From Marifrigoribacter sp047730175 (GTDB lineage Bacteria > Bacteroidota > Bacteroidia > Flavobacteriales > Flavobacteriaceae), in the NCBI RefSeq assembly GCF_047730175.1, contig NZ_CP159833.1, forward strand, positions 2,796,993 through 2,860,992: a DNA stretch of 64,000 nt, read 5' to 3'. A model generated the notes under the pieces. That model worked only from the letters and a program-made list of their open reading frames with translations. It was not told where the DNA came from and searched no databases. Shown here piece after piece: positions 41,733-51,389 of this stretch. Numbering within the stretch: position 1 is the stretch's first letter; every line of letters begins with the position of its first letter. Position numbers and translations under genes: made by a program.

Positions 41733-44333
41733 TTATTTCTTAACTATTTTATACGTACCAATTTGACCATCAACAGAAACTTTCATAATGTAAGTTCCAA
41801 CTGAAAGGTTAGATACATCAAGTGAAGTACTAGTAGCTTCAACATTTTGATCAACAACTTTTTGACCTAAAACATTAAAGATAGCTACAGTCTCAATATT
41901 ATTTTGAGCACTTAAGTTGATTGCATTTGTTGCAGGATTTGGGTAATAGTTAAATCCAGCAATAGCATTGTCTTCATATCCAATTAAAATAGTACAAGCA
42001 ACATTTAAGTTAAATGCACCAGCACTAGTACTGAATCCAGTAACATAAACATAATAAGACTCACCAGAAGTAGCTGTAAATTCAACAAGAGATTGTAAAC
42101 CTCCATCATCATCATTACCAGCTACACAAACTAATGCACCACAATCACCAGAGAATACACCTAATTTAGTGTCATAAGCAGATCCGAATGTATCTATTGT
42201 AACTGTATAATCACCATCCGCTGGAGTTTCAAATAAATACCACAGACCAGGAGCAGTATCTAATGCAGTATCACAAGTTCCAGGGTTATCTGTATTTGTA
42301 GCATCAGTAGTATCACCTGTAATAGCATCATCACAAGCTAATGGTAAAGCACCGTCACATAAATCATTTGGAGGACCAGTTGGATCTTCAGGGCTACAAG
42401 TAATAGCCATAGAGAAGTTTCCAGAGCTAGATCCAAATCCTTCTATCATAATCCAATAGGTAGAGGTACCATCTGAAGAAAAAGTAAGTTCAGATTGTAA
42501 TCCACAAGAATCATCGTTTGTAGCTATTTCAGCTCCACCACATGCATCAAATAAACGTAATATAGAATCATAATCAGTACCACCGTCACATAAAGAAACA
42601 GTAATATCTTGTACAAGACCCATTCCAGTAAATGAATACCATAAATCTGGAGCAGCGTTATTACCTGAATCAGTAGCAGTAATAGTTTCACCTACAACAA
42701 CATCTCCACAGTTAACATCAATTGCACCAGCACATTCATCATTTGGAGGAAGTACAACCGCTACACCTTCAAAAGAAACCCAAGCATATTGCGTTAAGGC
42801 AGCAGAATCCATTTGATTCACCAACGCAGTGTTTCCAGTTGCAGTATCTACGATACGTAACTCAGAATCAAAAACTGTATTATTAAATGCAGTCATATAT
42901 ACTGTATCAGTTAATGCGTCATATCCCATTCCTTGACCAAAGTTTGCATCAAATCCAATAGCTCCTAATAATGTAGCAGCTCCAGTTCCTAAATCTACTG
43001 TATACATGTTATCATCGACAACGTCATATGCATAAGCAACTCCAGCACCATCAATAGCTAATCCAATTGGGAAACCAGTAAATCCAGTAGCACCTACTAA
43101 AGTAGCAGATAGCCCAGCGAAATCAACAGTATAAAGATTTAAATCGGCAGCTAAAGCATAGTAAATTCCAGAAGTTGGATCGAACTCAGCACCTAACCAA
43201 TCTCCAGCAATATTTCCTAAAGAAGTATAAGCTGCAGTAGCAATATCAACACTATAAGCATCACCTAAGTTATCTAAAACATAAGCAATTCCTGTAGTAC
43301 CATCAATAGAACCAGCATTCTCGAAACCAGCAGCAGAAGAAGCTCCTAAAGGAGTAACAATAGTTCCATCAGCTGGGTCAAAAGAACCAAACTCAACAGT
43401 AGAGTTCATAGCACAATATCCTAAACCTCCACCACCTGTAGTAGCTTCATCTCCAACAACATTCATTACAAATGCGTTATCAAGACCGAAAGCAACAGCC
43501 ATATCAGAAATCACAGTAGCTCCACAAGCTTCAGCAAGAATCCAAGAAACTCCTGTTTGTCCGTCTAAGTTTGCACCAAAACGCATGAAGTTAGTAGCTG
43601 TTAAATCATCTACAATCATTGCTTCAAGTACCATTACTTCTCCAGCAGGAACTGTTGCAACAATTGGCACAGAAATAAGAGTCTCAGAATCAGCAGAAGT
43701 AATAGTTACTACTTCAGAAGCTAAAAGAGTTAAAGTTCCATTAGGAAACGCAGCTCCAGTAGAAGACCAAATATTAACTGTCATTGGGAAACCAGCAGGA
43801 GTTATTACTCCAGCACCGATAGCAACCTCAGCATTTGTTACTTCAAAATCTCCAGCAATACCAAAATCGGTCGCTAAATCGAAATCTCTAAAAACACTAT
43901 TGTCTCTATAGCTAATTGCATCAGCACAAGCTATTTCTGAACCAGCTTCGATAGTTTGTGTAACACTATGTGTAATTACAACTGGCATTCTTGTTGGATT
44001 CTCTCCATATGCCATTTTTGTTGCAGTTCCTGCAGGACCATTGTAAACTGAAGTACCAGTAGAAGTTCCTGTTAAAGAAGTTGCACCAAATAAAGAAGTA
44101 TCATAGTTTTTGGAAACTCTTTCGTTCGGCGCTGGTATGCGATTAGCAAAATGTCTTTTCAAAGCACCTTGCTCTTCTTGAGTAAAATAGTCAGAAATGC
44201 TTGCGTGAGAAACTCCTATTTGAGCTAATCTCGTCAGTAAGTCCTGAACGTTTGTTGATTGAGCTTGTTGCGCGTTTGTTGTTCCAACTAAGCAGAACAC
44301 AGCAAAAAGCAAAAGTGTAATTGTTTTTTTCAT
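41733..44333 (-). CDS. large T9SS-exported protein with propeller-like middle and two cysteine-containing repeats
   Basis: An 866-residue exported protein. After the signal peptide (to TTNAQQ, about residue 22) comes a conserved N-terminal region (LLTRLAQIGVSHASISDYFT in part). A unique domain of about 190 residues follows. The middle (about 310-530) has short propeller-like repeats such as GTAYAYDVVDDNMYTVDLGT-type strands, like the DUF4394 class. Near 535 a unit of the same type as in the two neighbouring genes begins (NDECAGAIDVNCGD), followed by a diverged second unit, and the type A sorting domain (about 785-866, GTYIMKVSVDGQIGTYKIVKK in part). It is first in order of the three-gene array on the minus strand. 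Confidence 0.87.
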   Translation of the reverse strand: MKKTITLLLFAVFCLVGTTNAQQAQSTNVQDLLTRLAQIGVSHASISDYFTQEEQGALKRHFANRIPAPNERVSKNYDTSLFGATSLTGTSTGTSVYNGPAGTATKMAYGENPTRMPVVITHSVTQTIEAGSEIACADAISYRDNSVFRDFDLATDFGIAGDFEVTNAEVAIGAGVITPAGFPMTVNIWSSTGAAFPNGTLTLLASEVVTITSADSETLISVPIVATVPAGEVMVLEAMIVDDLTATNFMRFGANLDGQTGVSWILAEACGATVISDMAVAFGLDNAFVMNVVGDEATTGGGGLGYCAMNSTVEFGSFDPADGTIVTPLGASSAAGFENAGSIDGTTGIAYVLDNLGDAYSVDIATAAYTSLGNIAGDWLGAEFDPTSGIYYALAADLNLYTVDFAGLSATLVGATGFTGFPIGLAIDGAGVAYAYDVVDDNMYTVDLGTGAATLLGAIGFDANFGQGMGYDALTDTVYMTAFNNTVFDSELRIVDTATGNTALVNQMDSAALTQYAWVSFEGVAVVLPPNDECAGAIDVNCGDVVVGETITATDSGNNAAPDLWYSFTGMGLVQDITVSLCDGGTDYDSILRLFDACGGAEIATNDDSCGLQSELTFSSDGTSTYWIMIEGFGSSSGNFSMAITCSPEDPTGPPNDLCDGALPLACDDAITGDTTDATNTDNPGTCDTALDTAPGLWYLFETPADGDYTVTIDTFGSAYDTKLGVFSGDCGALVCVAGNDDDGGLQSLVEFTATSGESYYVYVTGFSTSAGAFNLNVACTILIGYEDNAIAGFNYYPNPATNAINLSAQNNIETVAIFNVLGQKVVDQNVEATSTSLDVSNLSVGTYIMKVSVDGQIGTYKIVKK

Positions 44334-44450
44334 AATCTAATGTATATTTTTAGTTAATATTTGATAAATGTACCTAAAAAAATAATTAAGAACAAATGTT
44401 TTTCGACAAGAAGTTTTTTTTTAACGTTGAGTTAAAGATGAACTTATAAG

Positions 44451-44511
44451 TAAATACAACAAAAAAGCCTGATTATAAATAATTTACAGTCAGGCTTTTT
44501 TGTTGTATTTA
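44451..44511. terminator. long-armed terminator of fabI
   Basis: Two perfectly complementary 22-base arms (44451-44472 and 44490-44511) enclose a 17-base AT-rich loop. The core GCCTGA/TCAGGC is flanked by A6 and T6, so the structure is symmetric and can act on both strands. It lies 10 bases after the fabI stop. Confidence 0.85.
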
Positions 44512-44520
44512 TTTTGATTG

Positions 44521-45339
44521 TTATTCGCTTTCTACAAAGGCTCCCATAACCTCATTACTTACTCCCATATTGGAAAATCCTCCATCATTATATAGGTTTT
44601 GTAATGTTACTCTTTTGGTTAAATCACTAAACATTGCTATGGTATAATTTGCGCAATCAATCGCTGTAGCATTTCCTAATGGAGACATTTTTTCTGCATA
44701 AGCAATAAAACCGTCAAAACCTTTAACTCCCTGCCCTGCAGTAGTAGGTGTTGGAGATTGTGAAATTGTATTCACTCTAACTTTTTTATCTTTTCCGAAG
44801 AAATAACCAAAGCTTCGAGCAATAGACTCTAAGTACGCTTTATTATCTGCCATATCATTGTAGTCTGGAAATACTCGTTGTGCAGCCATATAAGTAAGAG
44901 CAACAATACTTCCCCATTCATTCATTGCATCTTTCTTATAAAGTACTTGCATTGTTTTATGAAAAGAACCTGCAGATACATCCCACCCTTTCTGTGTCCA
45001 TGCATAGTTTTGATCAGTATAATGTTTTCCTTTTCTAACATTTACAGACATGCCGATAGAATGTAAAACAAAATCAATTTTACCTCCTAAAATCTCCATT
45101 GACTTTTCAACAAGGTTTTCTAAATCTTCAATACTTGTAGCATCCGCAGGAATAATTTCTGAATTGGTTTGTTTTGCTAATTCATTAATTTGTCCCATTC
45201 TCATTGCGATTGGTGCATTTGTAAGCACAAATACTCCCCCTTCTTCATGTACACGTACCGCTGTTTTCCAAGCTATTGAATTTTCATCCAAGGCTCCAAA
45301 TATAATTCCTCTTTTTCCTTTTAATAAATTATAAGACAT
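44521..45339 (-). CDS. fabI: enoyl-[acyl-carrier-protein] reductase (NADH) FabI
   Basis: FabI reduces the enoyl-ACP double bond in the last step of each fatty acid elongation cycle. The 272-residue SDR enzyme has LKGKRGIIFGALDENSIAW in part at the N-terminus, the active-site pattern LTYMAAQRVFPDYNDMADNK in part (Tyr and Lys of the YxxxxxxK motif, near residues 160-167) and SQSPTPTTAGQGVKGF in the substrate loop. It has its own promoter region and a long-armed terminator. Loss-of-function signs are absent. Confidence 0.95.
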   Translation of the reverse strand: MSYNLLKGKRGIIFGALDENSIAWKTAVRVHEEGGVFVLTNAPIAMRMGQINELAKQTNSEIIPADATSIEDLENLVEKSMEILGGKIDFVLHSIGMSVNVRKGKHYTDQNYAWTQKGWDVSAGSFHKTMQVLYKKDAMNEWGSIVALTYMAAQRVFPDYNDMADNKAYLESIARSFGYFFGKDKKVRVNTISQSPTPTTAGQGVKGFDGFIAYAEKMSPLGNATAIDCANYTIAMFSDLTKRVTLQNLYNDGGFSNMGVSNEVMGAFVESE

Positions 45340-45403
45340 TGACTTTTCTTTGTTGGTTATTATTAATGAAATTTTGTTCTTTATATTAATTCAAATATAC
45401 GTT

Positions 45404-47056
45404 TTAATTCAATAATTCTTTTGCATGCAAAATTGCGGTTTCAGATTTTTCTTTACCGCCTATCATTTCAGCAATTTCTTCTATTCTTTCTTCCGCATTT
45501 AAATTTCTTAATCTAGTAACTGTTAAATTATTATGGTCTTCTTTGTATATTTTTAAATGATTGTTACCCTTCCCTGCTAATTGCGGTAGATGCGTGATAC
45601 ATATCAATTGCAATTTATCACTCATCGTTTCTAATATTAGCGCCATTTTTGTTGCTACTTCCCCTGAAACCCCTGTATCAATTTCATCGAATATTAAGGT
45701 AGGTAATTTTTTATAACTTGCTAATACAGATTTAATTGCTAACATTATTCTACTCAATTCACCTCCCGAAGCTACCTTTTTTAAAGGAGCATAATCCAAT
45801 CCCTTATTTGCTGTAAATAAAAGTGCCAAGGTATCAGTTCCATTCTTTTTAAATGAAGTTGACTTTGACAGTTCAAATTTAAAGCGTGCATTTGGCAAAC
45901 CTAACTGATTTAGAATATGTTCCATTTTCTTCTTTAATATAGGTATTGCTTCACTCCTAGTTAAAGAAATTTTAGTTCCAAGTTGAGTCAATTTTTGATG
46001 TAGTTTTTTTTGTCTGACTTCTAGATCATTAATTTTTTCATCTAGATTTAGAGTTGAATCTATTTGAGATTTTAATGTATTTTGAATTTCTAATAATTCA
46101 TCTATCGTAGCTACAGCATGTTTTTGTTGTAGTTTATATATGGCTTGAAGAGCATTGTTTGTTTCAAATAATAATTCAGGATTTGCTTCAACATTAGAAG
46201 TTGCATCATGGATTGACTCTTGCAAATCTTCTAATTCAATCACACAACTATTGAGTCGTTCCCAAAAGGATTCATACTCGGCAGCATACGACTTAATAGT
46301 AGAGAGTGCATTTCTTATTTCTTTAGCCGTTTCAATAGTACCGATATGTTCTTCAGAAAATAATTGCATTGCTTTAGAAAAAACTTCCTGTATAGATTCG
46401 GTATTATTTAAGGTTTCAAACGACTCTTCTAAAGACTGTAGATTGACACCTTTTAATTTTGCTTGTTCTATTTCATTATACAAAAAGGTATTATAGTCTA
46501 ATTCCTTATTAGCTGATTCCTTTTTATATTTTAATTCTGAAATAGTTTCAGTTAAATTAAAATATTCTTTTAATTCATGTGAATAGGATTGTAGTAAATT
46601 TTCATTATTAGCCAACACATCGATAACTTCCATCTGAAAGTTTTCAGAAAAAAGGGTAAGCGTTTCGTGCTGAGTATGAATATCTACCAAATACGGTGCT
46701 AAGGATTGAAGTTGCTGTAATGTAACAGGAGAATCATTTACAAAGGCTCTACTTTTTCCGTTCGGAAATAATTCTCTTCTAAGGATAGTTTCTGGGTCAT
46801 AATCCATTGTGTTTTTTTCGAACACATTTTGAATTTTTAATCTTTTGATAGAAAAACTAGCTTCAATAATACATTTTTTAGAAGTATCATTGATACTACT
46901 CAATTCAGCTCTTTTGCCTAATAAAAGTGATAATGCACCTAACAATATAGATTTACCAGCTCCAGTCTCACCAGTAATTATAGTAAGTCCAGAAGTGAAA
47001 TCGACATTAATATCATCTATTAATGCGTAATTTTTTATAGAAAGTTGGGTAATCAC
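45404..47056 (-). CDS. recN: DNA repair protein RecN
   Basis: RecN is an SMC-like ATPase that acts in double-strand break repair. The 550-residue chain has the N-terminal AAA part (LSIKNYALIDDINVDF and Walker A ITGETGAGKSILLGAL), a long central coiled-coil region (about 150-365), and the C-terminal half with the signature KVASGGELSRIMLAIKS near residue 430 and Walker B PTLIFDEIDTGVSGE near 455. The start is GTG at 47056. It is the last gene of the set that runs from ligA down to recN, before fabI. Confidence 0.95.
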   Translation of the reverse strand: MITQLSIKNYALIDDINVDFTSGLTIITGETGAGKSILLGALSLLLGKRAELSSINDTSKKCIIEASFSIKRLKIQNVFEKNTMDYDPETILRRELFPNGKSRAFVNDSPVTLQQLQSLAPYLVDIHTQHETLTLFSENFQMEVIDVLANNENLLQSYSHELKEYFNLTETISELKYKKESANKELDYNTFLYNEIEQAKLKGVNLQSLEESFETLNNTESIQEVFSKAMQLFSEEHIGTIETAKEIRNALSTIKSYAAEYESFWERLNSCVIELEDLQESIHDATSNVEANPELLFETNNALQAIYKLQQKHAVATIDELLEIQNTLKSQIDSTLNLDEKINDLEVRQKKLHQKLTQLGTKISLTRSEAIPILKKKMEHILNQLGLPNARFKFELSKSTSFKKNGTDTLALLFTANKGLDYAPLKKVASGGELSRIMLAIKSVLASYKKLPTLIFDEIDTGVSGEVATKMALILETMSDKLQLICITHLPQLAGKGNNHLKIYKEDHNNLTVTRLRNLNAEERIEEIAEMIGGKEKSETAILHAKELLN

Positions 47057-47118
47057 ATTGTTAAAATTAAATTACCTTATAAATGTAATCGGTTTTATTA
47101 TTTCTGCAAGAAAAAATA

Positions 47119-48009
47119 TTAAAATCTAATTTTCGACCAATTATTTCGCTTGGTAGGTGCCATACGATTTAAGTTATCAATTAATTCAGTAATGTCAGTA
47201 CTTGGTCCACCACTAAATATATTTTGAATTTCATCCCCTTTTGCATCAAAGAAGGTTCTTAATAAATAAGAGTTAGGTCTTCTATCGTTTATTTTCTTTA
47301 GAGTAGCAATTGCTTCGGCAATACTTTTTTTAGCCGCTTTTTGATTTGTAGACATTACATCTAAGCCTAAACGATGATATCCATACATTGCTGTGTGAAA
47401 CTCCTGATAAACACTAGAAATCAATGCGTCGTTAAATCGAAAGCGTGATTGGTTACCATCGGTAGATTTCCAGCCTTTAAAATTACTAGAAGCAGCGGTA
47501 TTGACAATTTGCTTTGCAGTTTCAAAATATTCGAAGCCTGCATTATCCTCATAAGTATCTGCATCTAAACCTATAACAGTATAGACATGGAATGCTATAA
47601 TTGAAACTAAATTTGAATCGAAGTTATTAATATTAAATATTAAAGGTTCAAATTCTGTATAATTAAAACTTACCTGTTTGTCGTTATAATTATATATCGG
47701 ACTATCATAAACAGAATCAAAAATTGGTCTTGATGCTTGTATTTGCAAGTTACAAGAGAAAAAATTTGAGTCAAACTCATTCACGATAAGTGACATATTT
47801 AAATCTATTCTCTCTTGATTTTTAAATTCTTTATTTGTCCAAACTGTATTATTTAAAAATTCTGTAAGTTGCTGTTCTAATGTTCTAAATACTTGCTGAT
47901 TTTGTTGACCTGTTTTAGATGCATCAATGGTAACTGTACAATTTAATTCTTGAGATTGAATTGCAAGTGTTGAAAATATAAGCGATACTATTATAATAAT
48001 TTTACGCAT
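47119..48009 (-). CDS. porD: type IX secretion system protein PorD (DUF4835)
   Basis: A 296-residue exported protein of the DUF4835 family, known as PorD and linked to the type IX secretion system. The signal peptide ends at LAIQSQ (residue 19), followed by ELNCTVTIDASKTGQQNQQV in part; the N-terminal CTVTI and the NRLGLDVMS-like segment (GYHRLGLDVMSTNQ) are family features. It fits the presence of five proteins with T9SS sorting domains in this window. The gene overlaps coaBC by 8 bases at its 5' end, and is followed by recN after about 60 bases. Confidence 0.85.
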   Translation of the reverse strand: MRKIIIIVSLIFSTLAIQSQELNCTVTIDASKTGQQNQQVFRTLEQQLTEFLNNTVWTNKEFKNQERIDLNMSLIVNEFDSNFFSCNLQIQASRPIFDSVYDSPIYNYNDKQVSFNYTEFEPLIFNINNFDSNLVSIIAFHVYTVIGLDADTYEDNAGFEYFETAKQIVNTAASSNFKGWKSTDGNQSRFRFNDALISSVYQEFHTAMYGYHRLGLDVMSTNQKAAKKSIAEAIATLKKINDRRPNSYLLRTFFDAKGDEIQNIFSGGPSTDITELIDNLNRMAPTKRNNWSKIRF

Positions 48010-49213
48010 GGATTTGTTTTATAATATGTTGTAAAATATCGAATGCTACTTCTCTCTTTCTTTTAACAGGATAAGGCACTATTTTATTGTCCTTTGTAAT
48101 TATGGTAACCTTATTTGTATCTGTTTTAAAACCTGCACCTTTATCATTAAGCGAATTTAATACAATTAAATCTAAATTCTTTCGTAGAAGTTTTGTTTTT
48201 GCATTTTCAATTTCATTTTCTGTTTCTAAAGCAAAACCTACTAAAAATTGTTTGTCTTTTATTTTTCCTAAGGAAGCTAAAATATCTTTCGTTTTTTTGA
48301 GCTCCATAGTTAAACTCCCTTCCTTCTTTTTAATCTTTTGATTTGCAACGTTTATAGGAGTAAAGTCTGCAACGGCAGCACTCAATATTGCAATACTGCA
48401 ATCATTAAAATGATTATGAGTAGCCTCATACATTTCATGAGCTGTAGTTACTTTAATGACTTTAATTAAACTATGCTCTATTTGTAATGATACAGGACCC
48501 GAAATTAAAACTACTTCGGCTCCCATTGATGCCGCTGTTTCAGCAACTGCATATCCCATTTTTCCACTTGAATGATTTCCTATAAAACGAACTGGGTCAA
48601 TTGCTTCAAAAGTAGGGCCTGCAGTAATAAGTATTTTTTTGCCTCGTAAGGGTAAATCCTTTAGAATGTTTTTTTCAATAAAATAAACAATTTCAGAAGG
48701 CTCAGCCATTCTTCCTTGTCCTATTAATCCACTAGCTAATTCGCCACTGGCTGCAGGTATTTGAATATTTTCAAATTCATTTAATTTAGAGAAAGATGCT
48801 AAGGTAGTTGGATGTTTGTACATATCTAAATCCATTGCAGGAGCATAATACACTGGGCATTTTGCAGACAGATACACTGCTAATAATAAATTATCACAAA
48901 CGCCATTTGCCATTTTTGATAGTGTATTGGCAGTAGCTGGAGCAATTACAAATAAATCTGCCCAAAGGGCTAACTCAACATGGTTATTCCATTGGGCATT
49001 ATCATCATCTTCATTTGTAAAAGAAGAGTATACTTCGTTTTTAGATAAAGTAGAAAGTGTTAAGGGAGTTACAAATTCTTTAGATGAAGGAGTCATTATT
49101 ACCTTCACATCAGCTCCATTTTTCACTAATAAACGTACTAAAAAAGCAGATTTATAAGCGGCAATACCGGCCGTTATGCCTAGTAATATTCTTTTTCCGC
49201 TTAGAATAGACAT
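48002..49213 (-). CDS. coaBC: bifunctional phosphopantothenoylcysteine decarboxylase / phosphopantothenate-cysteine ligase
   Basis: CoaBC makes phosphopantothenoylcysteine and decarboxylates it, steps two and three of coenzyme A synthesis. In the 403-residue protein the N-terminal CoaC flavoprotein domain shows GITAGIAAYKSAFLVRLL in part, WADLFVIAPATANTLSKMANG in part near residue 88, and PAMDLDMY. The CoaB domain begins near 188 with KILITAGPTFEAIDPVRFIG in part and has the NHSSGKMGYAVAE motif and AAVADFTP near 280, and KKTKDIL. It overlaps porD by 8 bases and follows rpoZ by 2. Confidence 0.95.
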   Translation of the reverse strand: MSILSGKRILLGITAGIAAYKSAFLVRLLVKNGADVKVIMTPSSKEFVTPLTLSTLSKNEVYSSFTNEDDDNAQWNNHVELALWADLFVIAPATANTLSKMANGVCDNLLLAVYLSAKCPVYYAPAMDLDMYKHPTTLASFSKLNEFENIQIPAASGELASGLIGQGRMAEPSEIVYFIEKNILKDLPLRGKKILITAGPTFEAIDPVRFIGNHSSGKMGYAVAETAASMGAEVVLISGPVSLQIEHSLIKVIKVTTAHEMYEATHNHFNDCSIAILSAAVADFTPINVANQKIKKKEGSLTMELKKTKDILASLGKIKDKQFLVGFALETENEIENAKTKLLRKNLDLIVLNSLNDKGAGFKTDTNKVTIITKDNKIVPYPVKRKREVAFDILQHIIKQIHA

Positions 49214-49215
49214 TA

Positions 49216-49551
49216 TTAACTATCTAATGCTTCGTCTTGAGTGTTTCTATGGTAGATTTTATCTTCTAACCATTCTTGAACTGCTAATGCATGAGGCTTA
49301 GGTAATTTTTCATAAAACTTAGAAACTTCAATTTGTTCTTTGTTTTCAAAAATTTCTTCTAAACTATCATTATACGTAGCAAATTCATCTAACTTTTCGA
49401 TAAGCTCTTTTTTAATATCAGCATTTATCTGAATAGATCTTTTAGAAATAATAGATATTGCCTCATAAATATTATCAGTGGGAGCATCAATTAAGTTTTT
49501 ATCAATAGTTTCAGTATTGATATTTGCGTCGCTATTTTTAATATCTATCAT
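49216..49551 (-). CDS. rpoZ: DNA-directed RNA polymerase omega subunit
   Basis: The omega subunit helps fold the beta-prime subunit of RNA polymerase. The 111-residue protein has the divergent Bacteroidota form: an acidic N-terminus, then TDNIYEAISIISKRSIQIN in part near residue 25, which corresponds to the ANRYELVLVAAKRARQ-type helix of other bacteria, and the tail PKPHALAVQEWLEDKIYHRN in part. It lies between bamD (4 bases) and coaBC (2 bases), a very tight operon. Confidence 0.88.
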   Translation of the reverse strand: MIDIKNSDANINTETIDKNLIDAPTDNIYEAISIISKRSIQINADIKKELIEKLDEFATYNDSLEEIFENKEQIEVSKFYEKLPKPHALAVQEWLEDKIYHRNTQDEALDS

Positions 49552-49555
49552 AATT

Positions 49556-50374
49556 TTATTTTAAACTTGATGTTTCGGTTTCGGTTTCGTATTCGTTTAA
49601 ACGTAGATTAACGTCTTCTAATATTTTAGCAGCATCTTCATTTAAGGTGCTATCTTTATAATATTTAGCAAAATTATTATAATAGCCTTTAGCGGTAATT
49701 AAACGATCTTTCACTAAAGAAGGATAACTTCTAATTGCCAATTTATAGGCAGCTTCAAATTTACCAAAATATGCATCTTTACGATAAACTGATCCTGGAT
49801 TATCTAGGATGAAATTATCAAATGACTCTATTGCAGCTTTAAAATCTGAAATTCTTAAATATTGCTTTGCAGTTTCTATGCTTTTCTTTTCTAATTTATC
49901 ATTAAGTTCTGCAACTTTCTCATTTGCGTCAATTCTAAAATCAGAATCTGGAAATTTATTAATAAAGTCTTGCAGTTTTTCTAGGCCTTTATAAGTGTCT
50001 TTTTGATCTAAAGAAAAACGAGAAGATAATTCGTAATAACTTTTTGCTCCTTTATAAGAAGCTGCTTCAGCACTATCACTTTTAGGATATGAAGTTGCAA
50101 ATCTTTCAAATTGATACCCCGCTAAATAAAAATCTTCTAAATTGTAAAATGTATTTGCATACATAAACATTAATTTTTCAGCTTGTGGTTTACCACGATA
50201 TGCTGGAACAATCTGTTCCATTAACTTTAAAGCTTTTTTAAACTTTCCAGTTTCATACATTGTATTCATCATGGTATACTTTTCAGCAGTATCATCATTT
50301 TTAAGTACTCGTTGGTACTCACTACATGAAGTGAATAATAGTATCGAAAATAAAAGTAAAAGTGTGGTTCTCAT
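49556..50374 (-). CDS. bamD: outer membrane protein assembly factor BamD
   Basis: BamD is the essential lipoprotein of the BAM complex that inserts beta-barrels into the outer membrane. The 272-residue protein has the lipobox LLLLFSILLFTSC with Cys17, then tetratricopeptide-like helical repeats (YRGKPQAEKLMFMYANTFYN in part near residue 55, FERFATSYPKSDSAEAASY near 85, QDFINKFPDSDFRIDA near 132). The length fits the family. It heads the tight bamD-rpoZ-coaBC-porD set on the minus strand, after a 129-base gap behind dapA. Confidence 0.92.
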   Translation of the reverse strand: MRTTLLLLFSILLFTSCSEYQRVLKNDDTAEKYTMMNTMYETGKFKKALKLMEQIVPAYRGKPQAEKLMFMYANTFYNLEDFYLAGYQFERFATSYPKSDSAEAASYKGAKSYYELSSRFSLDQKDTYKGLEKLQDFINKFPDSDFRIDANEKVAELNDKLEKKSIETAKQYLRISDFKAAIESFDNFILDNPGSVYRKDAYFGKFEAAYKLAIRSYPSLVKDRLITAKGYYNNFAKYYKDSTLNEDAAKILEDVNLRLNEYETETETSSLK

Positions 50375-50503
50375 AAATCTAAAAAACTTCGTGCAAAAGT
50401 AATAAATAAAACGTGATAATAAAAACTTATTATCTAGCTAAAATATTGCGCTTAGCACTAATAAACATTACTTTTTTGAAATAATTAACGTATGAAATCT
50501 TTA

Positions 50504-51385
50504 TTATGAATCAAAGGAGTTAATGAAAGCATCCAATTTTAAAGATAATGAGCTACTAATTCCTACCAAAGGCAATCTCACATAATCTTCACAAATCCCT
50601 AATTTTTTAAAGACATATTTTATTCCTGCTGGATTTCCTTCCTCAAAGATATAATCGATTGCAGGAGCAATTTTATAATGAATATTATATGCTTTATCTA
50701 CGTTTTTTTCTAATCCAAAAGTTACCATGTTTGAAAATTCTTTAGGAAATCCTTCTCCTATTACCGATATAACTCCTGCACCACCGGCTAATATCATAGG
50801 TAAGGTGATCATGTCATCTCCTGAAATTACTAAAAAGTCTTTTGGACAAACTGAAATTAGTTTCATTGCTTGAACGATGTCCCCTGCAGCTTCTTTTATA
50901 GCAACAATATTTTTAAAATCATTTGCTAATCTTACTACCGTTTCTGGTTCTATATTTGAAGCCGTTCTTCCGGGAACATTATATATAATAATTGGTAAAG
51001 ACGCAACTTTAGCTATGGTTGCAAAATGTTGATAAATTCCTTCTTGTGTCGGTTTATTGTAATAGGGCGAAACTGATAAAATAGCTGAAATCCCTGTCAA
51101 ATCTTGAGATTGCATTTCTTGCGATACGGCTGCAGTGTTATTTCCGCCAATACCTAATACTAAAGGCACTCTATTGTTATTTGCACCTTTGATTGTCGCA
51201 ATAACTACTTGTTTTTCTTCATTAGACAAGGTTGCGCTTTCAGCTGTTGTTCCTAAAACAACTAAATAATCTATCCCATTTTCAATATTAAAATTTACGA
51301 CTCTTTTTAACCCTTCTACATCAATAGATAAATCTTTCAAAAAAGGCGTAATCAATGCTACTCCTGTGCCTATAAACTCTTTCAT
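50504..51385 (-). CDS. dapA: 4-hydroxy-tetrahydrodipicolinate synthase
   Basis: DapA condenses pyruvate and aspartate semialdehyde in lysine and diaminopimelate synthesis. The 293-residue TIM-barrel enzyme has GTGVALITPF at the N-terminus, VVLGTTAESATLSNEE near residue 42 (the TTGE-like region), the tyrosine motif IIYNVPGRTASNIEPE near 135 and the Schiff-base lysine in IVAIKEAAGDIVQ near 163, and ISGDDMITLP. It follows the DUF6913-type gene by 4 bases. Confidence 0.95.
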   Translation of the reverse strand: MKEFIGTGVALITPFLKDLSIDVEGLKRVVNFNIENGIDYLVVLGTTAESATLSNEEKQVVIATIKGANNNRVPLVLGIGGNNTAAVSQEMQSQDLTGISAILSVSPYYNKPTQEGIYQHFATIAKVASLPIIIYNVPGRTASNIEPETVVRLANDFKNIVAIKEAAGDIVQAMKLISVCPKDFLVISGDDMITLPMILAGGAGVISVIGEGFPKEFSNMVTFGLEKNVDKAYNIHYKIAPAIDYIFEEGNPAGIKYVFKKLGICEDYVRLPLVGISSSLSLKLDAFINSFDS

Positions 51386-51389
51386 TTGT

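Noticed and set aside
43585..43911. A 108-codon plus-strand frame inside the 866-residue T9SS gene.
   Set aside because: Antisense shadow of a repetitive, Ala/Thr-rich coding region; no promoter or family resemblance.
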